A DNA stretch of 64,000 nt from Delphinus delphis (GCF_949987515.2 NW_027192673.1:1421001-1485000); one strand, 5' to 3'; counted from the stretch's first letter, positions 13,620 through 27,827 are shown. Notes: generated from the letters alone by a model not told the origin. Made by a program: numbers and translations.

Positions 13620-15197
13620 TTGGCCAAAAAGGGCGTATGCGTTTTTTCCTGAATATATTCAGGAAAAAACGCATACGCCCTTTTTGGCCAACCAAGCAAG
13701 CTTGCAAAGGAAATCTGCACTACAATAAAGTCTCACTTCCCCCCGGTCAAAAGGGCCATCTGAAAAAAGTGTAAAATCCAGAAAGGCAGGACAGGCCATG
13801 GAGAACTGGGAGCCTTGTTATGCTGATGGGCGGGATGTAAATTGCCAACAGACACTTGGGAGAAGTGTATGGTGTTTCCTGAAACATCTAAAAAACAAAG
13901 CAACAGAGCCTAGGGCACTTCCACTTATGGTCCTATAGCTTAGGGAAATTAAAATCAAAAAGACACAGCCACCCCAAAGTTTGGAACGGCTCTGTTTACA
14001 AGAACCTCGTTTACAGTACAAGTTCAACATCGCAGAAAGTGAAAAATGGATAAAGTAGTTGTGGTATTCACTTACAAAGCAATATCACTCAGCAATGAAA
14101 TCTATGTCATCAGGCCCTTAGCAGCACAATGAGTGGATTCAGGTATGATGATTCTAACTGAAATAAGTCACACAGAAAAAGAAACATCATAAGATATCAG
14201 TAATACACGGAATGGAAACTTGGCTACACAGGAACTGAATTACAGAACAGAACAGGGTCTCAAATTTAGAAAACCAACTTATGCTTGCTTAAGGGTAAAG
14301 GTGAGTTGGGGTGCTGCATAAAACCAGAGATTGAAATGAGCACAGATAAAGTTCCTTAAGCCAAATATGGAATAGACAAGAGCTACTCCTTGCTCAACGA
14401 AATGGACTCAACACCGCATATTAAACGCCTAAGAATGTACCTGACTAGTAAGTATCTTAAAACCTATGGATTGCTATGTCTCCGAAAGAGAATCAAGCAT
14501 GTGTACAGGGGCATAAACACAGCAGTGATAGGATTGGAGAGGTTCGGTGAGCAAATGAAGACCCTTTGAAGTCATATTGCATCGTACCCATTACACGGGT
14601 CTTAACTCTCCAGGTTTAAGGTATTCTTCCTTCAGCTAAAATATGCATGTGGAACCCAAGTATGATCAACCATGTGAACGGGAGACGTGTTCAAATATGT
14701 CTCAGTTTTCCTCCCCTGGTACTCGGGTGCAACATTCCAGACCCTTTACTAACACTCTCCCCACTTGGAGAGTCAGCGCCTTTAACCTCCTGTTTGGCCC
14801 AGTTTGCAATTTCTGCGGAAGATGAACAGGAATAGCGAGAACCAATGAGAGACTAGCTGGAGTGTCTGGACGGGCAAATTTAACTCTCATTTCCCACCAG
14901 GAAGAGGAAATAACCAAAGGCTCAGCGTGCCGTGCCGGAACCAGATTAGGGCCTGAAGCCATCCTGCGGTGTTGCAGCCAGGTCACAAGAAAGCGAGTTG
15001 AAGAAAGGAGCTCAGGGGCACTGTAATTCACAAACCTGCAGAGTTATAAATGACAGCTATCGTCCAAAAATAGACTGAAGTAAGGCTGCCAAGAGGACTT
15101 GAAAGCGGGGCAGAATTGCAGGAAACCGATTTCAGGAGGTAGACTGGAATTGCATTGAAAGCATAGGAAAAGAGGCAGAACGTCCACAATGATGCAC
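13620..15197 (+). repeat. Satellite monomer 9 (1,578 bp, type A)
   Basis: Perfect palindrome. It matches monomer 17 at the 12,630-bp offset only for its first 110-165 bases; the match stops between about 13,735 and 13,788. One base of a GGAGGTGTC motif is missing near 14,861. Confidence 0.9.
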
Positions 15198-15269
15198 TTG
15201 GCCAAAAAGGGCATATGCGTTTTTTCCTGAATATATTCAGGAAAAAACGCATACGCCCTTTTTGGCCAA
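15198..15269. repeat. Palindrome variant, one arm mismatch
   Basis: Left arm has GGGCATATGCG; right arm keeps CGCATACGCCC. One mispaired position. Confidence 0.9.
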
Positions 15270-16776
15270 CCAAGCAAGCTTGCAAAGGAAATCTGCACTA
15301 CAATGAAGTCTCACTTCCCCCCGGTCAAAAGGGCCATCTGAAAAAAGTGTAAAATCCAGAAAGGCAGGACAGGCCATGGAGAACTGGGAGCCTTGTTATC
15401 CTGAAGGGCGGGATGTAAATTGCCAACAAACATTCGGGAGAAGTGTATGGTGTTTCCTGAAACATCTAAAAAACAAAGCAACAGAGCCTAGGGCACTTCC
15501 ACTTATGGTCCTATAGCTTAGGGAAATTAAAATCAAAAACACACAGCCACCCCAAAGTTTGGGACGCCTCCGTTTACAAGAACCTCGTTTACCGTACAAG
15601 TTCAATATCACAGAAAGTGAAAAATGGATAAAGAACTTGTGGTACTTACGTACAATGCAGTATCACTCAGCAATGAAATCTATGTCATCAGGCCCGTAGC
15701 AGCATAATGAGTGGATTCAGGTACGATGATTCTAACTGAAATAAGTCACACAGAAAATGAAACATCATAAGATATCACTAATACACGGAATGTAAACTTG
15801 GCTACACAGGAACTGAATTACAGAACAGAACAGGGTCTCAAATTTAGAAAACCAACTTATGCTTGCTTAAGGGTAAAGGTGAGTTGGGGTGCTGCATAAA
15901 ACCAGAGATTGAAATGAGCACAGATAAAGTTCCTTAAGCCAAATATGGAATAGACAAGAGCTACTCCTTGCTCAACGAAATGGACTCAACACCGCATATT
16001 AAACGCCTAAGAATGTACCTGACTAGTAAGTATCTTAAAACCTATGGATTGCTATGTCTCCGAAAGAGAATCAAGCATGTGTACAGGGGCATAAACGCAG
16101 CAGTGATAGGATTGGAGATGTTCAGTGAGCAAATGAAGACCCTTTGAAGTCATATTGCATGGTACCCATTCCACGGGTTTCAACTACCCAGGTTTTAGGT
16201 ATTCTTCCTTCAGCTAAAACATGCATGTGGAACCCAGAGTATGATCAACCATGTGATTGGGAGACGTGTTCAAATATGTCTCAGTTTTCCTCACCTGGTA
16301 CTCGGGTGCAACATTCCAGACGCTTTACTAACACTCTCCCCACTTGGAGAGTCAGCGCCTTTAACCTCCTGTTTGGCCCAGTTTGCAATTTCTGCGGAAG
16401 ATGAACAGGAATAGCGAGAACCAATGAGAGGCTAGCTGGAGGTGTCTGGATGGGCAAATTTAACTCTCATTTCCCACCAGGAAGAGGAAATAACCAAAGG
16501 CTCAGCGTGCCGTACCAAACCAGATTAGGGCCTGAAGCCATCCTGCGGTGTTGCGGCCAGCTCAAAAGAAAGCGAGTTGAAGAAAGGAGCTCAGGGGCAC
16601 TGTAATTCACAAACCTGCAGAGTTATAAATGACAGCTATCGTCCAAAAATAGACTGAAGTAAGGCTGCCAAGAGGACTTCAAAGCGGGGCAGAATTGCAG
16701 GAAACCGATTTCAGGAGGTAGACTGGAATTGCATTGAAAGCATAGGAAAAGAGGCAGAACGTCCACAATGATGCAC
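15198..16776 (+). repeat. Satellite monomer 10 (1,579 bp, type B)
   Basis: The palindrome is broken by one change in the left arm (GGGCATATGCG for GGGCGTATGCG, at about 15,213). The same change occurs in monomers 18 and 19. Confidence 0.9.
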
Positions 16777-18354
16777 TTGGCCAAAAAGGGCGTATGCGTT
16801 TTTTCCTGAATATATTCAGGAAAAAACGCATACGCCCTTTTTGGCCAACCAAGCAAGCTTGCAAAGGAAATCTGCACTACAATGAAGTCTCACTTCCCCC
16901 CGGTCAAAAGGGCCATCTGAAAAAAGTGTAAAATCCAGAAAGGCAACAGGCCATTGAGAACTGGGAGCCTTGTTATGCTGATGGGCGGGATGTAAATTGC
17001 CAACAGACACTCGGGAGAAGTGTATGGTGTTTCCTGAAACATCTAAAAAACAAAGCAACAGAGCCTAGGGCACTGCCACTTATGGTCCTATAGCTTAGGG
17101 ATATTAAAATCAAAAAGACACAGCCACCCCAAAGTTTGGGACGCCTCCGTTTACAAGAACCTCGTTTACCGTACAAGTTCAATATCACAGAAAGTGAAAA
17201 ATGGATAAAGAACTTGTGGTACTTACATACAATGCAGTATCACTCAGTAATGAAATCTATGTCATCAGGCCCGTAGCAGCATAATGAGTGGATTCAGGTA
17301 CGATGATTCTAACTGAAATAAGTCACACAGAAAAAGAAACATCATAAGATATCACTAATACACGGAATGTTAACTTGGCTACACAGGAACTGCATTCCAA
17401 AACAGAACAGGGTCTCAAATTTAGAAAACCAACTTATGCTTGCTTAAGGGTAAAGGTGAGTTGGGGTGCTGCATAAAACCAGAGATTGAAATGAGCACAG
17501 ATAAAGTTCCTTAAGCCAAATATGGAATAGACAAGAGCTACTCCTTGCTCAACGAAATGGACTCAACACCCCATATTAAACGCCTAAGCATGTACCTGAC
17601 TAGTAAGTATCTTAAAACCTATGGATTGCTATGTCTCCAAAAGAGAATCAAGCGTGTGTACAGGGGCATAAACGCAGCAGTGATAGGATTGGAGAGGTTC
17701 GGTGAGCAAATGAAGACCCTTTGAAGTCATATTGCATGGTACCCATTACACGGGTTTCAACTACCCAGGTTTAAGGTATTCTTCCTTCAGCTAAAACATG
17801 CATGTGGAACCCAGAGTATGATCAACCATGTGATCGGGAGACGTGTTCAAATATGTCTCAGTTTTCGTACCCTGGTACTCGGGTGCAATATTCCAGACGC
17901 TTTACTAACACTCTCCCGACTTGGATAGTCAGTCCCTTTAACCTCCTGTTTGGCCCAGTTTGCAATTTCTGCGGAAGATGAACAGGAATAGCAAGAACCA
18001 ATGAGAGGCTAGCTGGAGGTGTCTGGACGGGCAAATTTAACTCTCATTTCCCACCAGGAAGAGGAATTAACCAAAGGCTCAGCATGCCGTGCCGGAACCA
18101 GATTAGGGCCTGAAGACATCCTGCGGTGTTGCGGCCAGCTCAAAAGAAAGCGAGTTGAAGAAAGGAGCTCAGGGGCACTGTAATTCACAAACCTGCAGAG
18201 TTATAAATGACAGCTATCATCCAAAAATAGACTGAAGTAAGGCTGCCAAGAGGACTTGAAAGCGGGGCAGAATTGCAGGAAACCGATTTCAGGAGGTAGA
18301 CTGGAATTGCATTGAAAGCATAGGAAAAGAGGCAGAACGTCCACAATGATGCAC
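16777..18354 (+). repeat. Satellite monomer 11 (1,578 bp, type B)
   Basis: Perfect palindrome. From about 16,930 to 17,980 it is nearly identical to 26,400-27,460 in monomer 17, including ATGTTAACTTGG near 17,367. From about 18,000 it switches to sequence of the monomer 3-5 type. Confidence 0.9.
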
Positions 18355-19934
18355 TTGGCCAAAAAGGGCGTATGCGTTTTTTCCTGAATATATTCAGGAA
18401 AAAACGCATACGCCCTTTTTGGCCAACCAAGCAAGCTTGCAAAGGAAATCTGCACTACAATGAAGTCTCACTTCCCCCCCGGTCAAAAGGGCCATCTGAA
18501 AAAAGTGTAAAATCCAGAAAGGCAGGACAGGCCATGGAGAACTGGGAGCCTTGTTATGCTGATGGGCGGGATGTAAATTACCAACAGACACTCAGGAGAA
18601 GTGTATGGTGTTTCCTGAAACATCTAAAAAACAAAGCAACAGAGCCTAGGGCACTGCCACTTATGGTCCTATAGCTTAGGGAAATTAAAATCAAAAAGAC
18701 ACAGCCACCCCAAAGTTTGGGACGCCTCTGTTTACAAGAACCTCGTTTACAGTACAAGTTCAACATCGCAGAAAGTGAAAAATGGATAAAGAAGTTGTGG
18801 TATTTACTTACAAAGCAATATCACTCAGCAATGAAATCTATGTCATCAGGCCCTTAGCAGCACAATGAGTGGATTCAGGTATGATGATTCTAACTGAAAT
18901 AAGTCACACAGAAAAAGAAACATCATAAGATATCAGTAATACACGGAATGGAAACTTGGCTACACAGGAACTGAATTACAGAACAGAACAGGGTCTCAAA
19001 TTTAGAAAACCAACTTATGCTTGCTTAAGGGGAAAGGTGAGTTGGGGTGCTGCATAAAACCAGAGATTGAAATGAGCACAGATAAAGTTCCTTAAGCCAA
19101 ATATGGAATAGACAAGAGCTACTCCTTGCTCAACGAAATGGACTCAACACCGCATATTAAACGCCTAAGAATGTACCTGACTAGTAAGTATCTTAAAACC
19201 TATGGATTGCTATGTCTCCGAAAGAGAATCAAGCATGTGTACAGGGGCATAAACGCAGCAGTGATAGGATTGGAGAGGTTCGTGAGCAAATGAAGACCCT
19301 TTGAAGTCATATTGCATGGTACCCATTCCACGGGTTTCAACTACCCAGGTTTAAGGTATTCTTCCTTCAGCAAAAACATGCATGTGGAACCTAGAGTATG
19401 ATCAACCATGTGATCGGGAGACGTGTTCAAATATGTCTCAGTTTTCATACCCTGGTACTCGGGTGCAACATTCCAGACGCTTTACTAACACTCTCCCCAC
19501 TTGGAGAGTCAGCGCCTTTAACCTCCTGTTTGGCCCAGTTTGCAGTTTCTACGGAAGATGAACAGGAATAGCGAGAACCAATGAGAGACTAGCTGGAGGT
19601 GTCTGGATGGGCAAATTTAACTCTCATTTCCCACCAGGAAGAGGAATTAACCAAAGGCTCAGCGTGCCGTGCCAGAACCAGATTAGGGCCTGAAGCCATC
19701 CTGCGGTGTTGCGGCCAGGTCACAAGAAAGCGAGTTGAAGAAAGGAGCTCAGGGGCACTGTAATTCACAAACCTGCAGAGTTATAAATGACAGCTATCGT
19801 CCAAAAATATACTGAAGTAAGGCTGCCAAGAGGACTTGAAAGCGGGGCAGAATTGCAGGAAACCGATTTCAGGAGGTAGACTGGAATTGCATTGAAAGCA
19901 TAGGAAAAGAGGCAGAACGTCCACAATGATGCAC
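18355..19934 (+). repeat. Satellite monomer 12 (1,580 bp, type A)
   Basis: Perfect palindrome. Its first 420 bases match monomers 3 and 4, including the extra C in the C-run, although it lies seven to nine units away. Confidence 0.9.
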
Positions 19935-21512
19935 TTGGCCAAAAAGGGCGTATGCGTTTTTTCCTGAATATATTCAGGAAAAAACGCATACGCCCTTTTT
20001 GGCCAACCAAGCAAGCTTGCAAAGGAAATCTGCACTACAATGAAGTCTCACTTCCCCCCGGTCAAAAGGGCCATCTGAAAAAAGTGTAAAATCCAGAAAG
20101 GCAGGACAGGCCATGGAGAACTGGGAGCCTTGTTATGCTGATGGGCGGGATGTAAATTGCCAACAACCACTCGGGAGAAGTGTATGGTGTTTCCTGAAAC
20201 ATCTAAAAAACAAAGCAACAGAACCTAGGGCACTTCCACTTATGGTCCTATAGCTTAGGGAAATTAAAATCAAAAAGACACAGCCACCCCAAAGTTTGGA
20301 ACGGCTCTGTTTACAAGAACCTCGTTTACAGTACAAGTTCAACATCGCAGAAAGTGAAAAATGGGTAAAGAAGTTGTGGTATTTACTTACAAAGCAATAT
20401 CACTCAGCAATGAAATCTGTGTCATCAGGCCCTTAGCAGCACAATGAGTGGATTCAGGTATGATGATTCTAACTGAAATAAGTCACACAGAAAAAGAAAC
20501 ATCATAAGATATCAGTAATACACGGAATGTAAACTTGGCTACACAGGAACTGAATTACAGAACAGAACAGGGTCTCAAATTTAGAAAACCAACTTATGCT
20601 TGCTTAAGGGTAAAGGTGAGTTGGGGTGCTGCATAAAACCAGAGATTGAAATGAGCACAGATAAAGTTCCTTAAGCCAAATATGGAATAGACAAGAGCTA
20701 CTCCTTGCTCAATGAAATGAACTCAACACCCCATATTAAACGCCTAAGAATGTACCTGACTAGTAAGTATCTTAAAACCTATGGATTGCTATGTCTCCGA
20801 AAGAGAATCAAGCATGTGTACAGGGGCATAAACGTAGCAGTGATAGGATTGGAGAGGTTCGTGAGCAAATGAAGACCCTTTGAAGTCATATTGCATGGTA
20901 CCCATTCCACGGGTTTCAACTACCCAGGTTTTAGGTATTCTTCCTTCAGCTAAAACATGCATGTGGAACCCAAGTATGATCAACCATGTGATCGGGAGAC
21001 GTGTTCAAATATGTCCCAGTTTTCGTACCCTGGTACTCGGGTACAACATTCCAGACGCTTTACTAACACTCTCCCGACTTGGAGAGTCAGTCCCTTTAAC
21101 CTCCTGTTTGGCCCAGTTTGCAATTTCTGCGGAAGATGAACAGGAATAGCGAGAACCAATGAGAGGCTAGCTGCAGGTGTCTGGACGGGCAAATTTAACT
21201 CTCATTTCCCACCAGGAAGAGGAATTAACCAAACGCTCAGCATGCCGTGCCGGAACCAGATTAGGGCCTGAAGACATCCTGCGGTGTTGCGGCCAGGTCA
21301 CAAGAAAGCGAGTTGAAGAAAGGAGCTCAGGGGCACTGTAATTCACAAACCTGCAGAGTTATAAATGACAGCTATCATCCAAAAATAGACTGAAGTAAGG
21401 CTGCCAAGAGGACTTGAAAGCGGGGCAGAATTGCAGGAAACCGATTTCAGGAGGTAGACTGGAATTGCATTGAAAGCATAGGAAAAGAGGCAGAACGTCC
21501 ACAATGATGCAC
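19935..21512 (+). repeat. Satellite monomer 13 (1,578 bp, type A)
   Basis: Perfect palindrome. From about 20,310 it begins the second copy of the 6.1-kb block first seen at 7,680. Confidence 0.9.
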
Positions 21513-23091
21513 TTGGCCAAAAAGGGCGTATGCGTTTTTTCCTGAATATATTCAGGAAAAAACGCATACGCCCTTTTTGGCCAACCAAGCAAGCTTGCAA
21601 AGGAAATCTGCACTACAATGAAGTCTCACTTCCCCCCGGTCAAAAGGGCCATCTGAAAAAAGTGTAAAATCCAGAAAGGCAGGACAGGCCATGGAGAACT
21701 GGCAGCCTTGTTATGCTGATGGGCGGGATGTAAATTACCAACAGACACTCAGGAGAAGTGTATGGTGTTTCCTGAAACATCTAAAAAACAAAGCAACAGA
21801 GCCTAGGGCACTGCCACTTATGGTCCTATAGCTTAGGGAAATTAAAATCAAAAAGACACAGCCACCCCAAAGTTTGGGACGCCTCTGTTTACAAGAACCT
21901 CGTTTACAGTACAAGTTCAACATCGCAGAAAGTGAAAAATGGATAAAGAAGTTGTGGTATTTACTTACAAAGCAATATCACTCAGCAATGAAATCTATGT
22001 CATCAGGCCCTTAGCAGCACAATGAGTGGATTCATGTATGATGATTCTAACTGAAATAAGTCACACAGAAAAAGAAACATCATAAGATATCAGTAATACA
22101 CGGAATGGAAACTTGGCTACACAGGAACTGAATTAGAGAACAGAACAGGGTCTCAAATTTAGAAAACCAACTTATGCTTGCTTAAGGGGAAAGGTGAGTT
22201 GGGGTGCTGCATAAAACCAGAGATTGAAATGAGCACAGATAAAGTTCCTTAAGCCAAATATGGAATAGACAAGAGCTACTCCTTGCTCAACGAAATGGAC
22301 TCAACACCGCATATTAAACGCCTAAGAATGTACCTGACTAGTAAGTATCTTAAAACCTATGGATTGCTATGTCTCCGAAAGAGAATCAAGCATGTGTACA
22401 GGGGCATAAACGCAGCAGTGATAGGATTGGAGAGGTTCGTGAGCAAATGAAGACCCTTTGAAGTCATATTGCATGGTACCCATTCCACGGGTTTCAAATA
22501 CCCAGGTTTAAGGTATTCTTCCTTCAGCTAAAACATGCATGTGGAACCTACAGTATGATCAACCATGTGATCGGGAGACGTGTTCAAATATGTCTCAGTT
22601 TTCCTCCCCTGGTACTCGGGTGCAACATTCCAGACGCTTTACTAACACTCTCCCCACTTGGAGAGTCAGCGCCTTTAACCTCCTGTTTGGCCCAGTTTGC
22701 AATTTCTGCGGAAGATGAACAGGAATAGCGAGAACCAATGAGAGACTAGCTGGAGGTGTCTGGATGGGCAAATTTAACTCTCATTTCCCACCAGGAAGAG
22801 GAATTAACCAAAGGCTCAGCGTGCCGTGCCAGAACCAGATTAGGGCCTGAAGCCATCCTGCGGTGTTGCGGCCAGGTCACAAGAAAGCGAGTTGAAGAAA
22901 GGAGCTCAGGGGCACTGTAATTCACAAACCTGCAGAGTTATAAATGACAGCTATCGTCCAAAAATATACTGAAGTAAGGCTGCCAAGAGGACTTGAAAGC
23001 GGGGCAGAATTGCAGGAAACCGATTTCAGGAGGTAGACTGGAATTGCATTGAAAGCATAGGAAAAGAGGCAGAACGTCCACAATGATGCAC
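21513..23091 (+). repeat. Satellite monomer 14 (1,579 bp, type A)
   Basis: Perfect palindrome. Second-copy partner of monomer 6, with a private change at about 22,498 (CAAATACCC for CAACTACCC). Confidence 0.9.
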
Positions 23092-24670
23092 TTGGCCAAA
23101 AAGGGCGTATGCGTTTTTTCCTGAATATATTCAGGAAAAAACGCATACGCCCTTTTTGGCCAACCAAGCAAGCTTGCAAAGGAAATCTGCACTACAATGA
23201 AGTCTCACTTCCCCCCGGTCAAAAGGGCCATCTGAAAAAAGTGTAAAATCCAGAAAGGCAGGACAGGCCATGGAGAACTGGGAGCCTTGTTATGCTGATG
23301 GGCGGGATGTAAATTGCCAACAACCACTCGGGAGAAGTGTATGGTGTTTCCTGAAACATCTAAAAAACAAAGCAACAGAGCCTTGGGCACTTCCACTTAT
23401 GGTCCTATAGCTTAGGGAAATTAAAATCAAAAAGACACAGCCACCCCAAAGTTTGGAACGGCTCTGTTTACAAGAACCTCGTTTACAGTACAAGTTCAAC
23501 ATCGCAGAAAGTGAAAAATGGATAAAGAAGTTGTGGTATTCACTTACAAAGCAATATCACTCAGCAATGAAATCTATGTCATCAGGCCCTTAGCAGCACA
23601 ATGAGTGGATTCAGGTATGATGATTCTAACTGAAATAAGTCACACAGAAAAAGAAACATCATAAGATATCAGTAATACATGGAATGTAAACTTGGCTACA
23701 CAGGAACTGAATTACAGAACAGAACAGGGTCTCAAATTTAGAAAACCAACTTATGCTTGCTTAAGGGTAAAGGTGAGTTGGGGTGCTGCATAAAACCAGA
23801 GATTGAAATGAGCACAGATAAAGTTCCTTAAGCCAAATATGGAATAGACAAGAGCTACTCCTTGCTCAACGAAATGGACTCAACACCGCATATTAAACGC
23901 CTAAGAATGTACCTGACTAGTAAGTATCGGAAAACCTATGGATTGCTATGTCTCCGAAAGAGAATCAAGCATGTGTACAGGGGCATAAACACAGCAGTGA
24001 TAGGATTGGAGAGGTTCGGTGAGCAAATGAAGACCCTTTGAAGTCATATTGCATGGTACCCATTACACGGGTCTTAACTCTCCAGGTTTAAGGTATTCTT
24101 CCTTCAGCTAAAACATGCATGTGGAACCCAAGTATGATCAACCATGTGAACGGGAGACGTGTTCAAATATGTCTCAGTTTTCCTCCCCTGGTACTCGGGT
24201 GCAACATTCCAGACGCTTTACTAACACTCTCCCCACTTGGAGAGTCAGCGCCTTTAACCTCCTGTTTGGCCCAGTTTGCAATTTCTGCGGAAGATGAACA
24301 GGAATAGCGAGAACCAATGAGAGACTAGCTGGAGGTGTCTGGACGGGCAAATTTAACTCTCATTTCCCACCAGGAAGAGGAAATAACAAAAGGCTCAGCG
24401 TGCCGTGCCGGAACCAGATTAGGGCCTGAAGCCATCCTGCGGTGTTGCAGCCAGGTCACAAGAAAGCGAGTTGAAGAAAGGAGCTCAGGGGCACTGTAAT
24501 TCACAAACCTGCAGAGTTATAAATGACAGCTATCGTCCAAAAATAGACTGAAGTAAGGCTGCCAAGAGGACTTGAAAGCGGGGCAGAATTGCAGGAAACC
24601 GATTTCAGGAGGTAAACTAGAATTGCATTGAAAGCATAGGAAAAGAGGCAGAACGTCCACAATGATGCAC
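23092..24670 (+). repeat. Satellite monomer 15 (1,579 bp, type A)
   Basis: Perfect palindrome. Second-copy partner of monomer 7, with a private AATACATGG near 23,676 where the partner reads AATACACGG. Confidence 0.9.
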
Positions 24671-26249
24671 TTGGCCAAAAAGGGCGTATGCGTTTTTTCC
24701 TGAATATATTCAGGAAAAAACGCATACGCCCTTTTTGGCCAACCAAGCAAACTTGCAAAGGAAATCTGCACTACAATGAAGTCTCACTTCCCCCCGGTCA
24801 AAAGGGCCATCTGAAAAAAGTGTAAAATCCAGAAAGGCAGGACAGGCCATGGAGAACTGGGAGCCTTGTTATGCTGATGGGCGGGATGTAAATTGCCAAC
24901 AACCACTCGGGAGAAGTGTATGGTGTTTCCTGAAACATCTAAAAAACAAAGCAACAGAGCCTAGGGCACTGCCACTTATGGTCCTATAGCTTAGGGAAAT
25001 TAAAATCAAAAAGACACAGCCACCCCAAAGTTTGGGACGCCTCCGTTTACAAGAACCTCGTTTACCGTACAAGTTCAATATCACAGAAAGTGAAAAATGG
25101 ATAAAGAACTTGTGGTACTTACGTACAATGCAGTATCACTCAGCAATGAAATCTATGTCATCAGGCCCGTAGCAGCATAATGAGTGGATTCAGGTACGAT
25201 GATTCTAACTGAAATAAGTCACACAGAAAAAGAAACATCATAAGATATCACTAATACACGGTATGTAAACTTGGCTACACAGGAACTGAATTACAGAACA
25301 GAACAGGGTCTCAATTTAGAAAACCAACTTATGCTTGCTTAAGGGGAAAGGTGAGTTGGGGTGCTGCATAAAACCAGAGATTGAAATGAGCACAGATAAA
25401 GTTCCTTAAGCCAAATATGGAATAGACAAGAGCTACTCCTTGCTCAACGAAATGGACTCAACACCGCATATTAAACGCCTAAGAATGTACCTGACTAGTA
25501 AGTATCTTAAAACCTATGGATTGCTATGTCTCCAAAAGAGAATCAAGCGTGTGTACAGGGGCATAAACGCAGCAGTGATAGGATTGGAGAGGTTCGGTGA
25601 GCAAATGAAGACCCTTTGAAGTCATATTGCATGGTACCCATTCCACGGGTCTCAACTCTCCAGGTTTAAGGTATTCTTCCTTCAGCTAAAACATGCATGT
25701 GGAACCCAGAGTATGATCAACCATGTGAACGGGAGACGTGTTCAAATATGTCTCAGTTTTCCTACCCTGGTACTCGGGTGCAACATTCCAGACGCTTTAC
25801 TAACACTCTCCCGACTTGGAGAGTCAGTCCCTTTAACCTCCTGTTTGGCCCAGTTTGCAATTTCTGCGGAAGATGAACAGGAATAGCGAGAACCAATGAG
25901 AGGCTAGCTGGAGGTGTCTGAACGGGCAAATTTAACTCTCATTTCTCACCAGGAAGAGGAATTAACCAAAGGCTCAGCATGCCGGGCCGGAACCAGATTA
26001 GGGCCTGAAGCCATCCTGCGGTGTTGCGGCCAGCTCACAAGAAAGCGAGTTGAAGAAAGGAGCTCAGGGGCACTGTAATTCACAAACCTGCAGAGTTATA
26101 AATGACAGCTATCGTCCAAAAATAGACTGAAGTAAGGCTGCCAAGAGGACTTGAAAGCGGGGCAGAATTGCAGGAAACCGATTTCAGGAGGTAGACTGGA
26201 ATTGCATTGAAAGCATAGGAAAAGAGGCAGAACGTCCACAATGATGCAC
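24671..26249 (+). repeat. Satellite monomer 16 (1,579 bp, type B)
   Basis: Perfect palindrome. Second-copy partner of monomer 8. Both have a shortened TCTCAATTTAG (one A fewer) in the L1 3' UTR-derived part near 25,309. Confidence 0.9.
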
Positions 26250-27827
26250 TTGGCCAAAAAGGGCGTATGCGTTTTTTCCTGAATATATTCAGGAAAAAAC
26301 GCATACGCCCTTTTTGGCCAACCAAGCAAGCTTGCAAAGGAAATCTGCACTACAATGAAGTCTCACTTCCCCCCGGTCAAAAGGGCCATCTGAAAAAAGT
26401 GTAAAATCCAGAAAGGCAACAGGCCATGGAGAACTGGGAGCCTTGTTATGCTGATGGGCGGGATGTAAATTGCCAACAGACACTCGGGAGAAGTGTATGG
26501 TGTTTCCTGAAACATCTAAAAAACAAAGCAACAGAGCCTAGGGCACTGCCACTTATGGTCCTATAGCTTAGGGAAATTAAAATCAAAAAGACACAGCCAC
26601 CCCAAAGTTTGGGACGCCTCCGTTTACAAGAACCTCGTTTACCGTACAAGTTCAATATCACAGAAAGTGAAAAATGGATAAAGAACTTGTGGTACTTACA
26701 TACAATGCAGTATCACTCAGTAATGAAATCTATGTCATCAGGCCCGTAGCAGCATAATGAGTGGATTCAGGTACGATGATTCTAACTGAAATAAGTCACA
26801 CAGAAAAAGAAACATCATAAGATATCACTAATACACGGAATGTTAACTTGGCTACACAGGAACTGCATTCCAAAACAGAACAGGGTCTCAAATTTAGAAA
26901 ACCAACTTATGCTTGCTTAAGGGTAAAGGTGAGTTGGGGTGCTGCATAAAACCAGAGATTGAAATGAGCACAGATAAAGTTCCTTAAGCCAAATATGGAA
27001 TAGACAAGAGCTACTCCTTGCTCAACGAAATGGACTCAACACCCCATATTAAACGCCTAAGCATGTACCTGACTAGTAAGTATCTTAAAACCTATGGATT
27101 GCTATGTCTCCAAAAGAGAATCAAGCGTGTGTACAGGGGCATAAACGCAGCAGTGATAGGATTGGAGAGGTTCGGTGAGCAAATGAAGACCCTTTGAAGT
27201 CATATTGCATGGTACCCATTACACGGGTTTCAACTACCCAGGTTTAAGGTATTCTTCCTTCAGCTAAAACATGCATGTGGAACCCAGAGTATGATCAACC
27301 ATGTGATCGGGAGACGTGTTCAAATATGTCTCAGTTTTCGTACCCTGGTACTCGGGTGCAATATTCCAGACGCTTTACTAACACTCTCCCGACTTGGATA
27401 GTCAGTCCCTTTAACCTCCTGTTTGGCCCAGTTTGCAATTTCTGCGGAAGATGAACAGGAATAGCGAGAACCAATGAGAGACTAGCTGGAGGTGTCTGGA
27501 CGGGCAAATTTAACTCTCATTTCCCACCAGGAAGAGGAATTAACCAAAGGCTCAGGGTGCCCTGCCGGAACCAGATTAGGGCCTGAAGCCATCCTGCGGT
27601 GTTGCGGCCAGCTCACAAGAAAGCGAGTTGAAGAAAGGAGCTCAGGGGCACTGTAATTCACAAACCTGCAGAGTTATAAATGACAGCAATCGTCCAAAAA
27701 TAGACTGAAGTAAGGCTGCCAAGAGGACTTGAAAGCAGGGCACAATTGCAGGAAACCGATTTCAGGAGGTAGACTGGAATTGCACTGAAAGCATAGGAAA
27801 AGAGGCCTAAGGTCCACAATGATGCAC
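26250..27827 (+). repeat. Satellite monomer 17 (1,578 bp, type B)
   Basis: Perfect palindrome. The 12,630-bp duplication ends in its first 170 bases, then a tract of about 1.05 kb matches monomer 11 instead, then the sequence diverges again at about 27,462. Confidence 0.9.

Larger units (their letters stand above)
7680..13760 (+). repeat. 6.1-kb block, first copy (partner 20,310-26,390)
   Basis: Nearly identical to 20,310-26,390 at a constant offset of 12,630 bp (eight units). Visible differences are few, for example at 9,869, about 11,078, 11,239, 13,349 and 13,727. Confidence 0.87.
20310..26390 (+). repeat. 6.1-kb block, second copy (partner 7,680-13,760)
   Basis: Second copy of the long block. 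The similarity starts after GGAACGGCTCTG (20,298) and is lost where GGCAACAGG replaces GGCAGGACAGG (26,416). Confidence 0.87.
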
